A DNA stretch of 33,459 bases. It comes from Treponema sp. GTDB lineage: Bacteria; Spirochaetota; Spirochaetia; Treponematales; Breznakiellaceae. The DNA is taken from NCBI GenBank assembly GCA_031282065.1, contig JAITEL010000149.1:1-33459 (forward strand). Direction: 5' to 3'. Numbering within the stretch: position 1 is the first letter of the stretch; every line of letters starts with the position of its first letter. The notes below the pieces were generated by a model. That model saw only the letters and a list, made by a program, of their open reading frames with translations, was not told the DNA's origin and made no database searches. Positions 1-8,391 of the stretch are shown in pieces. Both the position numbers and the translations under genes were made by a program.

Positions 1-48
1 GGTTCTAACCCGCAGCACTGGGGGTCAGAACGGGGACTTTCCTGTCTG

Positions 49-175
49 GATTGCTTCGGGGCTGCGCCCCTCGCAATGACGGGTTCACTGCGCTCCCGCA
101 ATGACGAAAGCCCCCGCCACCCCCCACATGCGGGAGACCCTTGCCCCGTCATTGCCAGCAAAGCGAAGCAATCCA
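49..175. repeat. Dispersed inverted repeat (CGTCATTGCGAG...CGAAGCAATCC type)
   Basis: Three copies of one short element lie close together. 49-83 reads GATTGCTTCGG...CTCGCAATGACGGG; 86-107 is a half copy ending CCCGCAATGACG; 146-175 is the opposite orientation, CCGTCATTGCCAGC...CGAAGCAATCCA. The first and third copies form an inverted pair. Elements with this core are known as dispersed intergenic repeats in several bacterial genomes. I see no gene in 1-364; the open frames there are low-complexity and lack ribosome-binding sites. Confidence 0.7.
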
Positions 176-364
176 CTCCCCCAGCCCCGGCATCCGGACT
201 GGCATCTCTGGCACCATAGCAGAAAAAGCCCCCCTGCCGCAAGGCCCGTCTTCCCCCGGTAAGGTTCTTCCTTCCCTTAATAAAATCTTTACCGCCCGCC
301 CTGGAGCTTCCCGCTTGGGCCATACCGCGGAGAGCTCATGGCTCCTTTTTTCTGTACTTTAGAC

Positions 365-393
365 TTGACCGTTTCCTAAACTCCTTTTATTCT
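365..393 (+). promoter_or_regulatory. Sigma70-like promoter of the cobalamin operon
   Basis: TTGACC at 365-370 is followed by exactly 17 nt and then TATTCT at 388-393. The predicted start of transcription, about seven bases after the -10 box, falls at 399-400, which is where the P1 stem of the riboswitch begins. The agreement between the two independent predictions supports both. The -10 box is only a 4/6 match. Confidence 0.6.
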
Positions 394-397
394 GAAC

Positions 398-632
398 AGG
401 TATACTTCAAAGGAAGTGAGGTCAGACCCCAAAAGGTCTGCGGTCCTTATGGCCCGTTTATTCCTCCGCTATCCCGTAACTGTAAACCGGGACTTCGCCG
501 AAAGGTGAACCGATACTGTTGCAAAGCCACTGGCAGCACAAGGCAGGGTTCTTGTTCTCCGGGAAGGCTGACAGAAACGGCAGGCTGCATGAAAAACCAG
601 CCCCCGCAAGCCAGGAAACTTTGGTATACACC
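398..632 (+). promoter_or_regulatory. Cobalamin (adenosylcobalamin-class) riboswitch
   Basis: The conserved landmarks of the B12 riboswitch occur in order. A CCCGTAACTGTAA segment lies at 473-485, AAAGCCACTGG at 523-532, CCGGGAAGGC at 559-568, and the B12 box GCAAGCCAGGAAACT at 606-620. The ends close a P1 helix: AGGTATAC-TTCAAAG at 398-412 pairs with CTTTGGTATACACC at 619-632. Downstream lie the palindrome CCTGTACAGG (636-645) and a stem around 687-713, which could be part of the expression platform. I see no poly-U terminator, so control of translation initiation is the likelier mode. The downstream lipoprotein and TonB-dependent receptor fit B12 repression of an uptake operon. Confidence 0.88.
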
Positions 633-769
633 GGACCTGTACAGGTTCGCATCTATTTTCTCGGCTTCGAGGATAGAGCCTTGAAAGAAATCCCCCTAAG
701 GTATGGGTATTTCCTTCTTATGGGACAGAGGAAGTCCCCGGCTGCTTTTCCTCAAATATGGAGGAAGCC

Positions 770-1309
770 ATGTTTGTTTCTTTTATGAAGCGCTCTTTCT
801 TGAGTAAGGCGCTTCCCTGTGTGTCTGGGCTGTGCCTGGTTGTAGGCGCCCTGTTGTTTACCGGCTGCAATACGGACAGCGGTAATGATGATGCCTTTGT
901 AGACCGGCAGTTTGTTCCACTAGGAACGTGGGTTTCTAAATATGAAGGTGGAGAAGACTCCTATACCATAGAAGCGGGAACGCTCACGTACATTTCTTCT
1001 TATTCCGGTACATGGAAGGGTACCATTGAGGCGGCCGTTGATTTTTCTCCGACTTCCGGCGTATTAATCGTTAAATATACAACTGCCCCTACAGGGGAAT
1101 ATGCAGGTCATACAGATGGCAAGAACTATACGGGGGTTTATTATACCGAGTATTCAGCTGATTCCACGGATTTTGCGGATGCTTGGCTGCCCGATGATCC
1201 TTATCCCACTGAACGGGCGGAGGCAAGTTCCTTAAACGAGGCTCTTAAACTTTTTACCGCAGGCAATGAGGGTACTCATGTCGGCGACTATGGGACCTAT
1301 TTAAAATAG
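770..1309 (+). CDS. Lipoprotein in the cobalamin-regulated uptake operon
   Basis: A secreted lipoprotein of about 179 residues with no function I can name. The start is taken at the ATG at 770 because GGAGG (760-764) lies 5 nt before it; an ATG at 758 would contain that ribosome-binding site. The N-terminus is basic, then hydrophobic, and ends in a lipobox LFTGC, so the mature protein would begin at that Cys followed by Asn-Thr-Asp. The mature part is rich in Tyr, Thr, Gly and Ser, with a GTWVSKYEGGEDSYTI-like start that suggests a beta-rich fold. It is the first gene behind the riboswitch and ends 2 nt before the TonB-dependent receptor ATG, so translation is probably coupled. A surface or periplasmic accessory to cobalamin capture is an inference from position only. 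Confidence 0.8.
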   Translation: MFVSFMKRSFLSKALPCVSGLCLVVGALLFTGCNTDSGNDDAFVDRQFVPLGTWVSKYEGGEDSYTIEAGTLTYISSYSGTWKGTIEAAVDFSPTSGVLIVKYTTAPTGEYAGHTDGKNYTGVYYTEYSADSTDFADAWLPDDPYPTERAEASSLNEALKLFTAGNEGTHVGDYGTYLK

Positions 1310-1311
1310 AG

Positions 1312-3363
1312 ATGAACTTGCTTTCCTCCAGAGCCGGGAGACTGTTCCCGGTCCTGCTCTTCTTGCTATGCCTTCTTTCCCCACTATTCTCCCAGGAAAT
1401 AGGAGAGCCAGAGGAGGATCCCCTGAATGAGGAAGTGCTCCTCATGGAAGATGCCGAGGGTATTACCGTAACCGGAAGCCCGGAAACCACCCAGCAGATG
1501 AAGGTCCTTACCAAAGAGGACATTGAAAAGGTTCATGCCCCGGACCTGGCGACCCTTTTACAGGAGACCCTGGGTCTGGGCATTGCCCGTTTCGGCCCCT
1601 ACGGTAATCAGACGGACATTACTATGCGGGGCTTTGACTCGGAACGCATAGCCTTTCTCATAGACGGGGTGCCCGTCAATTCCCCCATGTCCGGGGACTT
1701 TGACATCTCCATGATCGATCTCAACACCGTAGAGCGGATAGAGGTCGTCTACGGCGGGTCCGATTCCAAATACAACGTAACTGGGGCCTTAGGCGGCCTT
1801 ATCAATATCATCACCGTAAAAAAACAGGAGCCAGGCCTGCGGATAGGGGGCAGCCTTTCCAATACCGCTGCCCTGCCGGGGCCCTATTATGAGCGCTCGG
1901 GAACCAAGGCCGACCCCGCATGGCAGGATCTGGCGGATACCCAGAACGTTGCGCTTTCCCTGGGACTGGGCCTTCAAAGCCTTTCAATTAGCGCAAACAT
2001 CTTCGCCAATAGAGCGGAAAACCATTTTCTTTTTACGGATAGTAATAAAAAAGTCCGCCGTAAGGACCACAATGAGGTATGGGATGCCGGAGCCTCGGCT
2101 TCTCTTGTCCGGGATATCGGGGACTACGCAAAAGTCATCCTCAAGGGAGACTTCTATTACGGCGATAAGAATATCCCCACCTCCGGGTTTTCAAGTGTAG
2201 CGCAAAAACAAAACGATTTTTCCACCCGGCAGAACCTGATGCTGGATATGCCCCGGGCTTTTCGGGACGAGCTTTCCACTGAGGCTTCCCTCACCCATGC
2301 CCTGCACACCCTGGACTACGGCAGCGCCTCCCGTCACAGGCAGCATACCATCACCGGCATAAACCGCTGGGGCTGGTATCCCCTGGACAAGCTCACCCTC
2401 AGACTCGGCGGGGACTACCGGTACAGCTACCTGGATTCCACCGATATAGGCCGCCATGACCGGCATGACGGCGGGCTCTACCTCACCGCAGAGTATCAGC
2501 CGGTCAAGCAATTTCTTGTCATCCCCTCGGTCAAGGCGGTTTTCAGCGGCGGCGCAGCCGCAGCCCTTGTGCCTGTGCCCAAACTTGGCCTTGTCTGGAG
2601 CCCGTCGGATTCCCTTACCATCAAAAACAACTACTTTCGCAGTTTCAAATTGCCCGATTTTGAAGACCTCTATTGGGTTGGCGGCGGCATGTACGGCAAC
2701 CCGGACCTGAAACCGGAAGACGGCTGGGGTGCGGACCTGGGGGCCGCCTATGAGTTCCATGAGCGGCTCAGCCTGGAGGCAAGCGGCTTTGTCCAGTGGA
2801 CTGCGGATTCTATTCATTGGTACAGCTCAAGCGGTACCTGGAGACCGGAGAATGTGGGGGAGGCGATCTTCTTCGGACTGGATTCACGGCTGGGCTTTAG
2901 GCTTCCCTTTTCCCCAGGACCCTTTGCAGAAATCGGCCTCTCGGTGTCTTATCAGTTCCTGTTGAGCTATCTCCTGAGTTACGGGTATACCTATGCTTCG
3001 GATAAGCGCATCCCCTATATGCCGCTGCACAGGGCGGGGCTTTCCCTGAGCCTTCCCTGGAATGCCGGATCCCCGGAACACCGCGGCTCCCTGGTCATTT
3101 CCGGCCATTACGAAGGCCCCCGTTTTGCCGATACCGCAAACCTTACGACGCTCACCTCCTACGTTCTCCTTAATGCCACCGTCAACCAGGCCCTGAACAA
3201 GCATCTTGGCGCCTTTGTAAGTTTCCGCAACATCCTGAACCAGAGTTACGAGTCTTTCAATGATTACTACATGCCCGGCCTCACCATTACCCTGGGCATA
3301 GGGATGAACCTGTCGTTTCCCAGGGAGAGCCCCATAAAAACGGCGGATGACCCCGAGGGCTGA
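1312..3363 (+). CDS. btuB: TonB-dependent outer-membrane receptor, probable cobalamin transporter (BtuB-like)
   Basis: A 683-residue receptor, a normal length for the BtuB type (about 600-700). Residues 1-27 form a signal peptide ending SPLFS before Gln. A TonB-box-like stretch, EGITVTGS, lies at 49-56. The plug domain spans roughly 64-170 and includes LLQETLGLGIARFG, ITMRGFDSERIAFLIDGVPVN and VERIEVVYGG, all typical of TonB-dependent receptors. The rest has alternating barrel strands and ends with GIGMNLSF plus about 14 extra polar residues after the usual terminal aromatic. Substrate assignment rests on the riboswitch upstream; the protein alone could be read as a generic siderophore/vitamin receptor. 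No ABC transporter genes follow, so the rest of the uptake path must be encoded elsewhere. Confidence 0.85.
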   Translation: MNLLSSRAGRLFPVLLFLLCLLSPLFSQEIGEPEEDPLNEEVLLMEDAEGITVTGSPETTQQMKVLTKEDIEKVHAPDLATLLQETLGLGIARFGPYGNQTDITMRGFDSERIAFLIDGVPVNSPMSGDFDISMIDLNTVERIEVVYGGSDSKYNVTGALGGLINIITVKKQEPGLRIGGSLSNTAALPGPYYERSGTKADPAWQDLADTQNVALSLGLGLQSLSISANIFANRAENHFLFTDSNKKVRRKDHNEVWDAGASASLVRDIGDYAKVILKGDFYYGDKNIPTSGFSSVAQKQNDFSTRQNLMLDMPRAFRDELSTEASLTHALHTLDYGSASRHRQHTITGINRWGWYPLDKLTLRLGGDYRYSYLDSTDIGRHDRHDGGLYLTAEYQPVKQFLVIPSVKAVFSGGAAAALVPVPKLGLVWSPSDSLTIKNNYFRSFKLPDFEDLYWVGGGMYGNPDLKPEDGWGADLGAAYEFHERLSLEASGFVQWTADSIHWYSSSGTWRPENVGEAIFFGLDSRLGFRLPFSPGPFAEIGLSVSYQFLLSYLLSYGYTYASDKRIPYMPLHRAGLSLSLPWNAGSPEHRGSLVISGHYEGPRFADTANLTTLTSYVLLNATVNQALNKHLGAFVSFRNILNQSYESFNDYYMPGLTITLGIGMNLSFPRESPIKTADDPEG

Positions 3364-3437
3364 CGCATGGCAGGCGTGCCCGGGACTACCAAAAGGCCGG
3401 TATCCGGTCTATGATAGGGTAAAAAAGGATAGAGCAC

Positions 3438-4073
3438 ATGATCGAATTAGTAGCTTTTTTAGGAAACCCCGGCAGGGAGTATGCACAAAACCGGCATAAT
3501 GCAGGACGGCTGCTTGCAGAAGCCCTTCCTTTTTCCGCATCTTTGCATTGGCAGAGAAAATACCAGGGACTGTACGCGAGCATAGAAGGGAGTATACTGC
3601 CGGCTTATCAAAAAGAGACACCGGCGCCCCTACCTCAGGAGGAAAAGCTCCTTCCCGGTAAGATACACCTCCTGTTACCTGAAACCTATATGAATAGTTC
3701 CGGGGATTCGGTGTATGCGGCGGCTTCTTTTTTCAAAATTCCCCTAGGGAATATCCTGGCGGTTCATGATGAGCTCGAGTTACCTTTGGGAACCGCCGCA
3801 TATAAATTCTCCGGGGGACTGGGAGGACATAATGGCCTGCGGTCTATGAAGGCTAATTTCGCCACCGGAGATTTCTGGCGCTTTCGTCTCGGTATCGGCC
3901 GCCCTCCCCAAAAGGAGATGGATATAGCCGACTGGGTTCTTTCTGACTTTAGCCCGGAGGAGAAACTTGTTTTTGCACAAGTCCTAGACACCTGTAGCCA
4001 AGCCCTGATTCACGGCTTGCTTCATGGACCGCAATCCCTCCTGCCGGAATGGAATAAGAAACAGATCCTATAA
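3438..4073 (+). CDS. pth: Peptidyl-tRNA hydrolase
   Basis: Cleaves peptidyl-tRNA released from stalled ribosomes, recycling the tRNA in the cytoplasm. The 211-residue protein has the family motifs in order: LGNPGREY at 8-15 with Asn10, NRHNAG at 18-23 with the catalytic His20, PETYMNSSG at 81-89 with Asn86, HDELELPLG at 110-118 with Asp111, and GGLGGHNGLRS at 126-136 with Asn132. Length is slightly above the usual 190-200 because of an insertion near residues 55-75 (KETPAPLPQEEKLLPG). The ATG is preceded by a modest AAGGA. It stands alone on the + strand between the receptor and the convergent flagellar operon. This housekeeping assignment is secure. Confidence 0.95.
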   Translation: MIELVAFLGNPGREYAQNRHNAGRLLAEALPFSASLHWQRKYQGLYASIEGSILPAYQKETPAPLPQEEKLLPGKIHLLLPETYMNSSGDSVYAAASFFKIPLGNILAVHDELELPLGTAAYKFSGGLGGHNGLRSMKANFATGDFWRFRLGIGRPPQKEMDIADWVLSDFSPEEKLVFAQVLDTCSQALIHGLLHGPQSLLPEWNKKQIL

Positions 4074-4098
4074 GCCCCTTGGCATACAGTACAACACC

Positions 4099-4122
4099 GG
4101 TGGAGGGGCTGAACCCTCCACC
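4099..4122. terminator. Hairpin between convergent pth and fliJ
   Basis: GGTGGAGGG at 4099-4107 and CCCTCCACC at 4114-4122 form a perfect 9-bp stem with a six-base loop, GCTGAA. It lies between the stop codons of two converging genes, so it could end transcription from both sides. There is no clear T-run on either strand, so efficiency as an intrinsic terminator is uncertain. Confidence 0.6.
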
Positions 4123-4152
4123 CTTTCCTGCACATGCTTCACCCGAAAAGCA

Positions 4153-4599
4153 TTATTCTGTTTCGCTCACCCTCCGCTGGAACCGGGAACTCCCCACTTC
4201 ATCCAGTATCTTAGTTTCCTCTTCCAGTTGAAGCTTGCGGTATTCCGCTTCCTGGTGTTCCCGAACCTTATCCATGATCTTCCGTTCCCGGGATGCAGTA
4301 AGATACAGGTCTTGAGCTTCCTGGACCGTGCGTTCTGCCTTAGCAGCATCCTCCAGAAGACGATTCCTGGTGCTCTCCAGCCTTTGCACATACCGATCAA
4401 AGGCCACAATCTCTGCGGTACCACGACTGGCCGTGCACTGCTCATTCCCAACCCGTATCCGTTCTGCCTCAAGATCCGTGATGTGCTGCTCAATCTGCGT
4501 AAGGGCCCCAATCGCTCTACCCAAGGCAAGCTTAGTCTCTTGCTCCTGGTATTCCCTGAGTACCAAGACCTTCTGAAGTCCAAAGAGGAACCGCCTCAT
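4153..4599 (-). CDS. fliJ: Flagellar export chaperone FliJ
   Basis: The predicted soluble coiled-coil stalk of the flagellar type III export ATPase, working in the cytoplasm with FliI and FliH and escorting export chaperones. The 148 residues are nearly all helical, with heptad-like charge patterns from about residue 10 to 140 (for instance LEEDAAKAERTVQEAQDL) and the basic MRRFLFGLQKVLVLRE start common in FliJ proteins. Sequence conservation in this family is low, so the call leans on length, coiled-coil character and position immediately after fliI, 33 nt downstream. It is the last gene of the flagellar run, ending just before the hairpin at 4099-4122. Confidence 0.85.
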   Translation of the reverse strand: MRRFLFGLQKVLVLREYQEQETKLALGRAIGALTQIEQHITDLEAERIRVGNEQCTASRGTAEIVAFDRYVQRLESTRNRLLEDAAKAERTVQEAQDLYLTASRERKIMDKVREHQEAEYRKLQLEEETKILDEVGSSRFQRRVSETE

Positions 4600-4632
4600 A
4601 CCTTACCAGCACCTACCCTGTAGAGTTCCTGC

Positions 4633-6051
4633 TTACGCATCCCTTGCATCAAGAAAGGGATCCGCTTCCGAGTCTGTCTTCAACAACGTCGATGCCTTCA
4701 TATCTTTTTCATAGACCTGCATCTCCGCATCGGGTATGGTGCTGCCGGAAATCCCGGCCATCATTTTGAGGGTCTGGGCAATCGTTGACATTTCATCTAC
4801 CTCTTGGATGAGAAATTCCTCAATAGCCTTATGCTTCATGATCGCCTCATCAATAGCAGGATTTGAACCGGTATGATAGGCCCCCACATTGATGAGGTCC
4901 TCGTTTTCCGCATAAACCGCCATGAGCCGCCTGAGAGCCCCTACCGCCTTATTGGTAAAGGGCCCTGAAACTATGGGCGCAAGCCGGGAGACACTGGCCA
5001 GCACATCAATGGCCGGATAATGATAAGCCTGGGCAAGGGACCGCGAAAGGACAATATGTCCATCCAGGATTCCCCGCACCGTATCGGCTACCGGCTCATC
5101 CATATCATCCCCATCGACCAGGACCGTATAAAATCCGGTGATACTTCCCTTTTCCGACATACCACAGCGTTCCAGGAGCTTAGGCATCTGGTCAAACATG
5201 CTGGGTGTATACCCTCTTGTTGCAGGAGGCTCCCCTATGGCAAGTCCTATTTCCCGTTGAGCCCGGGCAAAGCGAGTAACCGAATCAAAGAGGAGCATCA
5301 CATCCAGGCCCTGATCCCTGAAGTATTCAGCCACTGCCGTAGCTACATAGGCTCCCCGCAGGCGAGCTAAAGGAGGGGTGCTTGAGGGAGTCACCACGAT
5401 AACACTGCGAGCCAAACCCTCAGGGCCGAGATCATTTTCGATAAAATCATTAACTTCCCGTCCCCGCTCACCAATAAGGGCAACCACGTTTACATCGGCA
5501 TTGGTATTGCGGGCAATCATCCCGAGAAGGGTAGACTTTCCCACCCCGGATCCGGCAAAAATACCCAGCCGTTGACCTCGACCTACCGCTAAAACCCCGT
5601 CGATAGCTCTCACCCCGGTACATATTCGCTCGGTTACCCGTTTTCGCTTGAGCGGATCTGGTGCCTGAGCCACAGCCGGATAATACCTCGTTGCCCTAAT
5701 GCCCCCCTTACCGTCATTGGGTTTACCCTGAGCATCCAGAACCCTGCCTAGTAATGCGTTGGAAACCGGCACCGCCAAGGTTCTCCCTGAGGCAACCACC
5801 CGGTTTCCCACCTCAATCCCGTCTGTCTCCTGATAGGCCATGAGCTGGACCGTCTTATCCCGCAGCCCTACCACCTCTGCCAGGATCACCCCAGGTCCCT
5901 TGGGGGCCTCAATACGACAGAGTTCTCCCATGACCCCCATAGGGCCTCTGCTTTCAATAAGGAGACCCTGTACCTTGGTAATATGACCCACATATTTGAT
6001 AGTATCCACCCGTTCAGTCGCTTCCCGGTATTTGGAGATAAGGGTTTCCAT
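4633..6051 (-). CDS. fliI: Flagellum-specific ATPase FliI
   Basis: The ATPase of the flagellar type III export apparatus, an F1-beta-like hexamer at the cytoplasmic face of the basal body. The 472-residue protein is a standard FliI size. The Walker A motif GSGVGKST is at 167-174, GERGREV at 194-200, the Walker B strand VMLLFD at 251-256, followed by SVTRFARAQREIGLAIGEPPATRGYTPS, the classic FliI/YscN signature. The N-terminal 90 residues form the beta-barrel region. The ATG is 5 nt after the fliH stop codon. A short acidic C-terminal tail (TDSEADPFLDARDA) extends past the conserved helical domain. No missing catalytic residue is seen. Confidence 0.97.
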   Translation of the reverse strand: METLISKYREATERVDTIKYVGHITKVQGLLIESRGPMGVMGELCRIEAPKGPGVILAEVVGLRDKTVQLMAYQETDGIEVGNRVVASGRTLAVPVSNALLGRVLDAQGKPNDGKGGIRATRYYPAVAQAPDPLKRKRVTERICTGVRAIDGVLAVGRGQRLGIFAGSGVGKSTLLGMIARNTNADVNVVALIGERGREVNDFIENDLGPEGLARSVIVVTPSSTPPLARLRGAYVATAVAEYFRDQGLDVMLLFDSVTRFARAQREIGLAIGEPPATRGYTPSMFDQMPKLLERCGMSEKGSITGFYTVLVDGDDMDEPVADTVRGILDGHIVLSRSLAQAYHYPAIDVLASVSRLAPIVSGPFTNKAVGALRRLMAVYAENEDLINVGAYHTGSNPAIDEAIMKHKAIEEFLIQEVDEMSTIAQTLKMMAGISGSTIPDAEMQVYEKDMKASTLLKTDSEADPFLDARDA

Positions 6052-6056
6052 AGGTC

Positions 6057-7010
6057 CTAAGCCCCTGCCTTCTCAGGATGCCTCCCGGATGTGAGGGTAG
6101 ATTTGATGGGGGTCATTTCCAGAATCTTTGTTTCTAATTCTGCAAGCTGACTGGCAATCCGGGCATCAATATCACCAAAATCCGTCTCGATGATACAGCC
6201 GCCCTGATCCACGGAAGAATCTTCCTGAACTTGCAGATGCTGCCCCCCTTCCAGGGTCTGAATAAAATCGTTCACATGTTCGGTAGTTAATTGCAGATCC
6301 GCCGTGTTTACCCTGATGATAACATCCCCTCGGCCCTTCACTTTCCGCAGTGCCTCTTTCGTATTGGCGATGATCACCTCTTTCGCCTGCTCGGAAATGA
6401 TCTTGATTACCTTCCGGGAAATGAGAAGTACCAAATCCACGATCTGCTGTTCTGTTTCAATAAGAATTGCCGAGCGCTTGTCCTGAGCCCGCTCAAGGAC
6501 CGTCTGGATTCTTTGAATAAGTCTATCTACTTCGGCCTTGCCTGCCTTAAACCCTGCTTCGTGGCCTAAAAGCAAGCCCTCTTTTTCCGCTTCTTTCCGG
6601 CGATTTTCAATAGCACTCTGGGAAGCGGTCTCCATATCTTGGGATCTTCGCCGGCCTTCTGCAAGCATACGTTCAGCCGAGGTTTTGGCGTCCTTTTGCA
6701 GGGCCTGGGCTTGCTCAGTTCCCCGCTGTACTAGCTCAGCCGCTGCTTCTTGGGCTTCCTTAATAATTCGATCTGCTTCTACCTGAGAGGATAAGACCAT
6801 AGTATCCCGCTCTACGATCCATTGACTTTTAAAAAGTTCTGCTTCCCGACGAATATCCTCTATAGTAGGACCATCGTATTGCTCTACCTCCAGGGATTCT
6901 ACCGCAACATCCTCTTGAATAAGCGCTTCTGAAGCGGTAGTGGGAGGTTCTATTAACAATTTTGTATCATTGATAATAATTTCATTGGATCGAAAGACCG
7001 CTCTTGACAT
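6057..7010 (-). CDS. fliH: Flagellar assembly protein FliH
   Basis: Negative regulator and peripheral stalk of the FliI ATPase, tethering it to the motor C-ring. I take the ATG at 7010, giving 317 residues beginning MSRAVFRSNEIIINDTK, with GAGG/TAGGG upstream. A longer frame begins at a GTG at 7100, but its extra 30 residues (with Cys and hydrophobic runs) look like translated leader. Residues about 60-170 are a long, Ala/Glu/Lys/Gln-rich coiled coil; the C-terminal part (around QQIVDLVLLISRKVIKIISEQAKEVI through VDQGGCIIETDFGDIDARIASQLAEL) matches the FliH/V-ATPase E-type domain, including the GGCIIET segment common in FliH. A 330-nt gap separates it from fliG upstream. Confidence 0.92.
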   Translation of the reverse strand: MSRAVFRSNEIIINDTKLLIEPPTTASEALIQEDVAVESLEVEQYDGPTIEDIRREAELFKSQWIVERDTMVLSSQVEADRIIKEAQEAAAELVQRGTEQAQALQKDAKTSAERMLAEGRRRSQDMETASQSAIENRRKEAEKEGLLLGHEAGFKAGKAEVDRLIQRIQTVLERAQDKRSAILIETEQQIVDLVLLISRKVIKIISEQAKEVIIANTKEALRKVKGRGDVIIRVNTADLQLTTEHVNDFIQTLEGGQHLQVQEDSSVDQGGCIIETDFGDIDARIASQLAELETKILEMTPIKSTLTSGRHPEKAGA

Positions 7011-7340
7011 GGACCCTACCTCATGCACTGGTACAAATTTACAGTAAGGGCCTTTACAAAACATCAACCCTTGCAAAGCTACCCCTATATAAAGGATCAC
7101 CCTTTGGATCCTTTAACGTACTTACCTCATGTCTATACTCCCGGAGCATAGACACGTTTTCAAAAAAGCCCGGATAAGCCCAAACTTTTTACCACCCACC
7201 CTTCGCTCTTGTATGGATAGATATCCGAACCTAGCTTAACATGAGTTCGACGGGAACAAAACGCGCCTGTCATCCGGCTTATCGCATATATGGATGCAGG
7301 ATACTATCGAACCCACATGAGCTCAAGGTCTCCCATACGC
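7011..7340 (-). other. Long intergenic gap between fliG and fliH with two hairpins
   Basis: This 330-nt stretch interrupts an otherwise compact operon and has no convincing gene. Two perfect inverted repeats stand out: AAAGGATC (7091-7098) with GATCCTTT (7107-7114), and TGTCTAT (7130-7136) with ATAGACA (7148-7154), the latter extended inward by CTC/GAG. Neither is followed by a T-run in the operon direction. They could be RNA processing or stability elements, or mark an internal regulatory region; I see no good promoter match. Confidence 0.55.
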
Positions 7341-8387
7341 CTAGACCACCAATTCGTCTTCCCCTGATCGGGCAATGACGATATCGCCGCTTTCTTCTAA
7401 ACGCCGGATAATTGATACGATCTTCTGCTGGGCCTCTTCCACGTCCTTTAACCGGACCGGACCCATATAGTCCATATCTTCCTTGAGCATCCCTGCGGCA
7501 CGCTTACTCATGTTTCGGAAGATCTTATCCTGCACTTCTGCATCCACCGACTTTAATGCCTTAGCCAGCTCTCCGGAATCCACTTCCCGCAAAATCTTCT
7601 GAATGGATTTATCGTCGATCATCACAATATCTTCAAAGACAAACATCCGCTTCTTGATTTCTTCTGCCAGTTCCGGATCTTCCCCTTCCAAAGCTTCAAT
7701 GATCTGTTTTTCCGAGGTCCTATCCACCAGGTTAAGGATCTCCACGATACTTTCAACCCCTCCGGCAGCGGTATAATCTTCACTGGACAGGGTGGAAAGC
7801 TTCTTTTCCAGTACCCGCTCTACCTCCCGCAGGACTTCAGGACTGGTCCTGTCCATAGTAGCGATACGCCGCGCGACATCACTTTGCATTTCATGGGGAA
7901 GATTCTGAATTATCACCGATGCCTTATTCGGTTCCAAATACGCAACGATAAGGGCGATAGTCTGGGGGTGTTCTTGTTGGATAAAATTAAGCAGGTGCGC
8001 CGGATCGGTACGACGTATAAAATCAAAGGGCCGCACTTGCAGGCTTGAGGTAAGGCGGTTAATGATATCCACTGCCTTCTGGCTTCCCAAGGCTTTTTCC
8101 AAGAGCTCCCTGGCATAATCAATACCACCGGTACTGATAAATTGATTTGCCATCATGAGTTCCTGAAATTCTTGCAAAATAGCGTCTTTCTGTTCAGACT
8201 CTACGGTTTCCAGCCGGGCAATCTCAAAGGTAAGGGTCTCGATTTCATCTTCCCGCAAATACTTAAATATTTCAGAGGATACCTCAGCACCTATGGATAC
8301 CAGAAAAATAGCAGCCTTCTGCCTCCCGTTAATATCTTTCGGCCCTTTTTTCTTACCCACCGCATCGGCACCGGATGATTTTGCCAT
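7341..8387 (-). CDS. fliG: Flagellar motor switch protein FliG
   Basis: C-ring protein that couples stator torque to rotation and helps set switching. The 348-residue length is typical. Residues 20-110 match the N-terminal FliF-binding domain (GRQKAAIFLVSIGAEVSSEIFKYL), EHPQTIALIVAYL at 139-151 carries the hallmark EHPQ motif of the middle domain, and MFVFEDIVMIDD at 248-259 opens the C-terminal torque domain, with charged residues in the helix following (LREVDSGELAKALK). Spirochaetes commonly carry two FliG paralogues; the one in the flgB-fliJ operon is the motor-type copy conventionally called FliG2. The start ATG is 4 nt downstream of the fliF stop. The N-terminus has a short Lys/Gly-rich lead of about 18 residues. 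Confidence 0.97.
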   Translation of the reverse strand: MAKSSGADAVGKKKGPKDINGRQKAAIFLVSIGAEVSSEIFKYLREDEIETLTFEIARLETVESEQKDAILQEFQELMMANQFISTGGIDYARELLEKALGSQKAVDIINRLTSSLQVRPFDFIRRTDPAHLLNFIQQEHPQTIALIVAYLEPNKASVIIQNLPHEMQSDVARRIATMDRTSPEVLREVERVLEKKLSTLSSEDYTAAGGVESIVEILNLVDRTSEKQIIEALEGEDPELAEEIKKRMFVFEDIVMIDDKSIQKILREVDSGELAKALKSVDAEVQDKIFRNMSKRAAGMLKEDMDYMGPVRLKDVEEAQQKIVSIIRRLEESGDIVIARSGEDELVV

Positions 8388-8391
8388 TACC

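Noticed and set aside
141-362. 73-codon + strand frame near the window start
   Set aside because: Translates the dispersed repeat and Pro/Ser-rich filler; no ribosome-binding site.
2191-2817. 208-codon minus-strand frame inside the TonB-dependent receptor gene
   Set aside because: Shadow of a GC-rich gene; no domain, no ribosome-binding site.
4024-4623. 199-codon + strand frame across fliJ
   Set aside because: Antisense to fliJ, composition unlike a protein; fliJ fits the operon context.
7101-7160. Short minus-strand frame in the fliG-fliH gap
   Set aside because: No ribosome-binding site, only about 30 codons, overlaps the hairpins.
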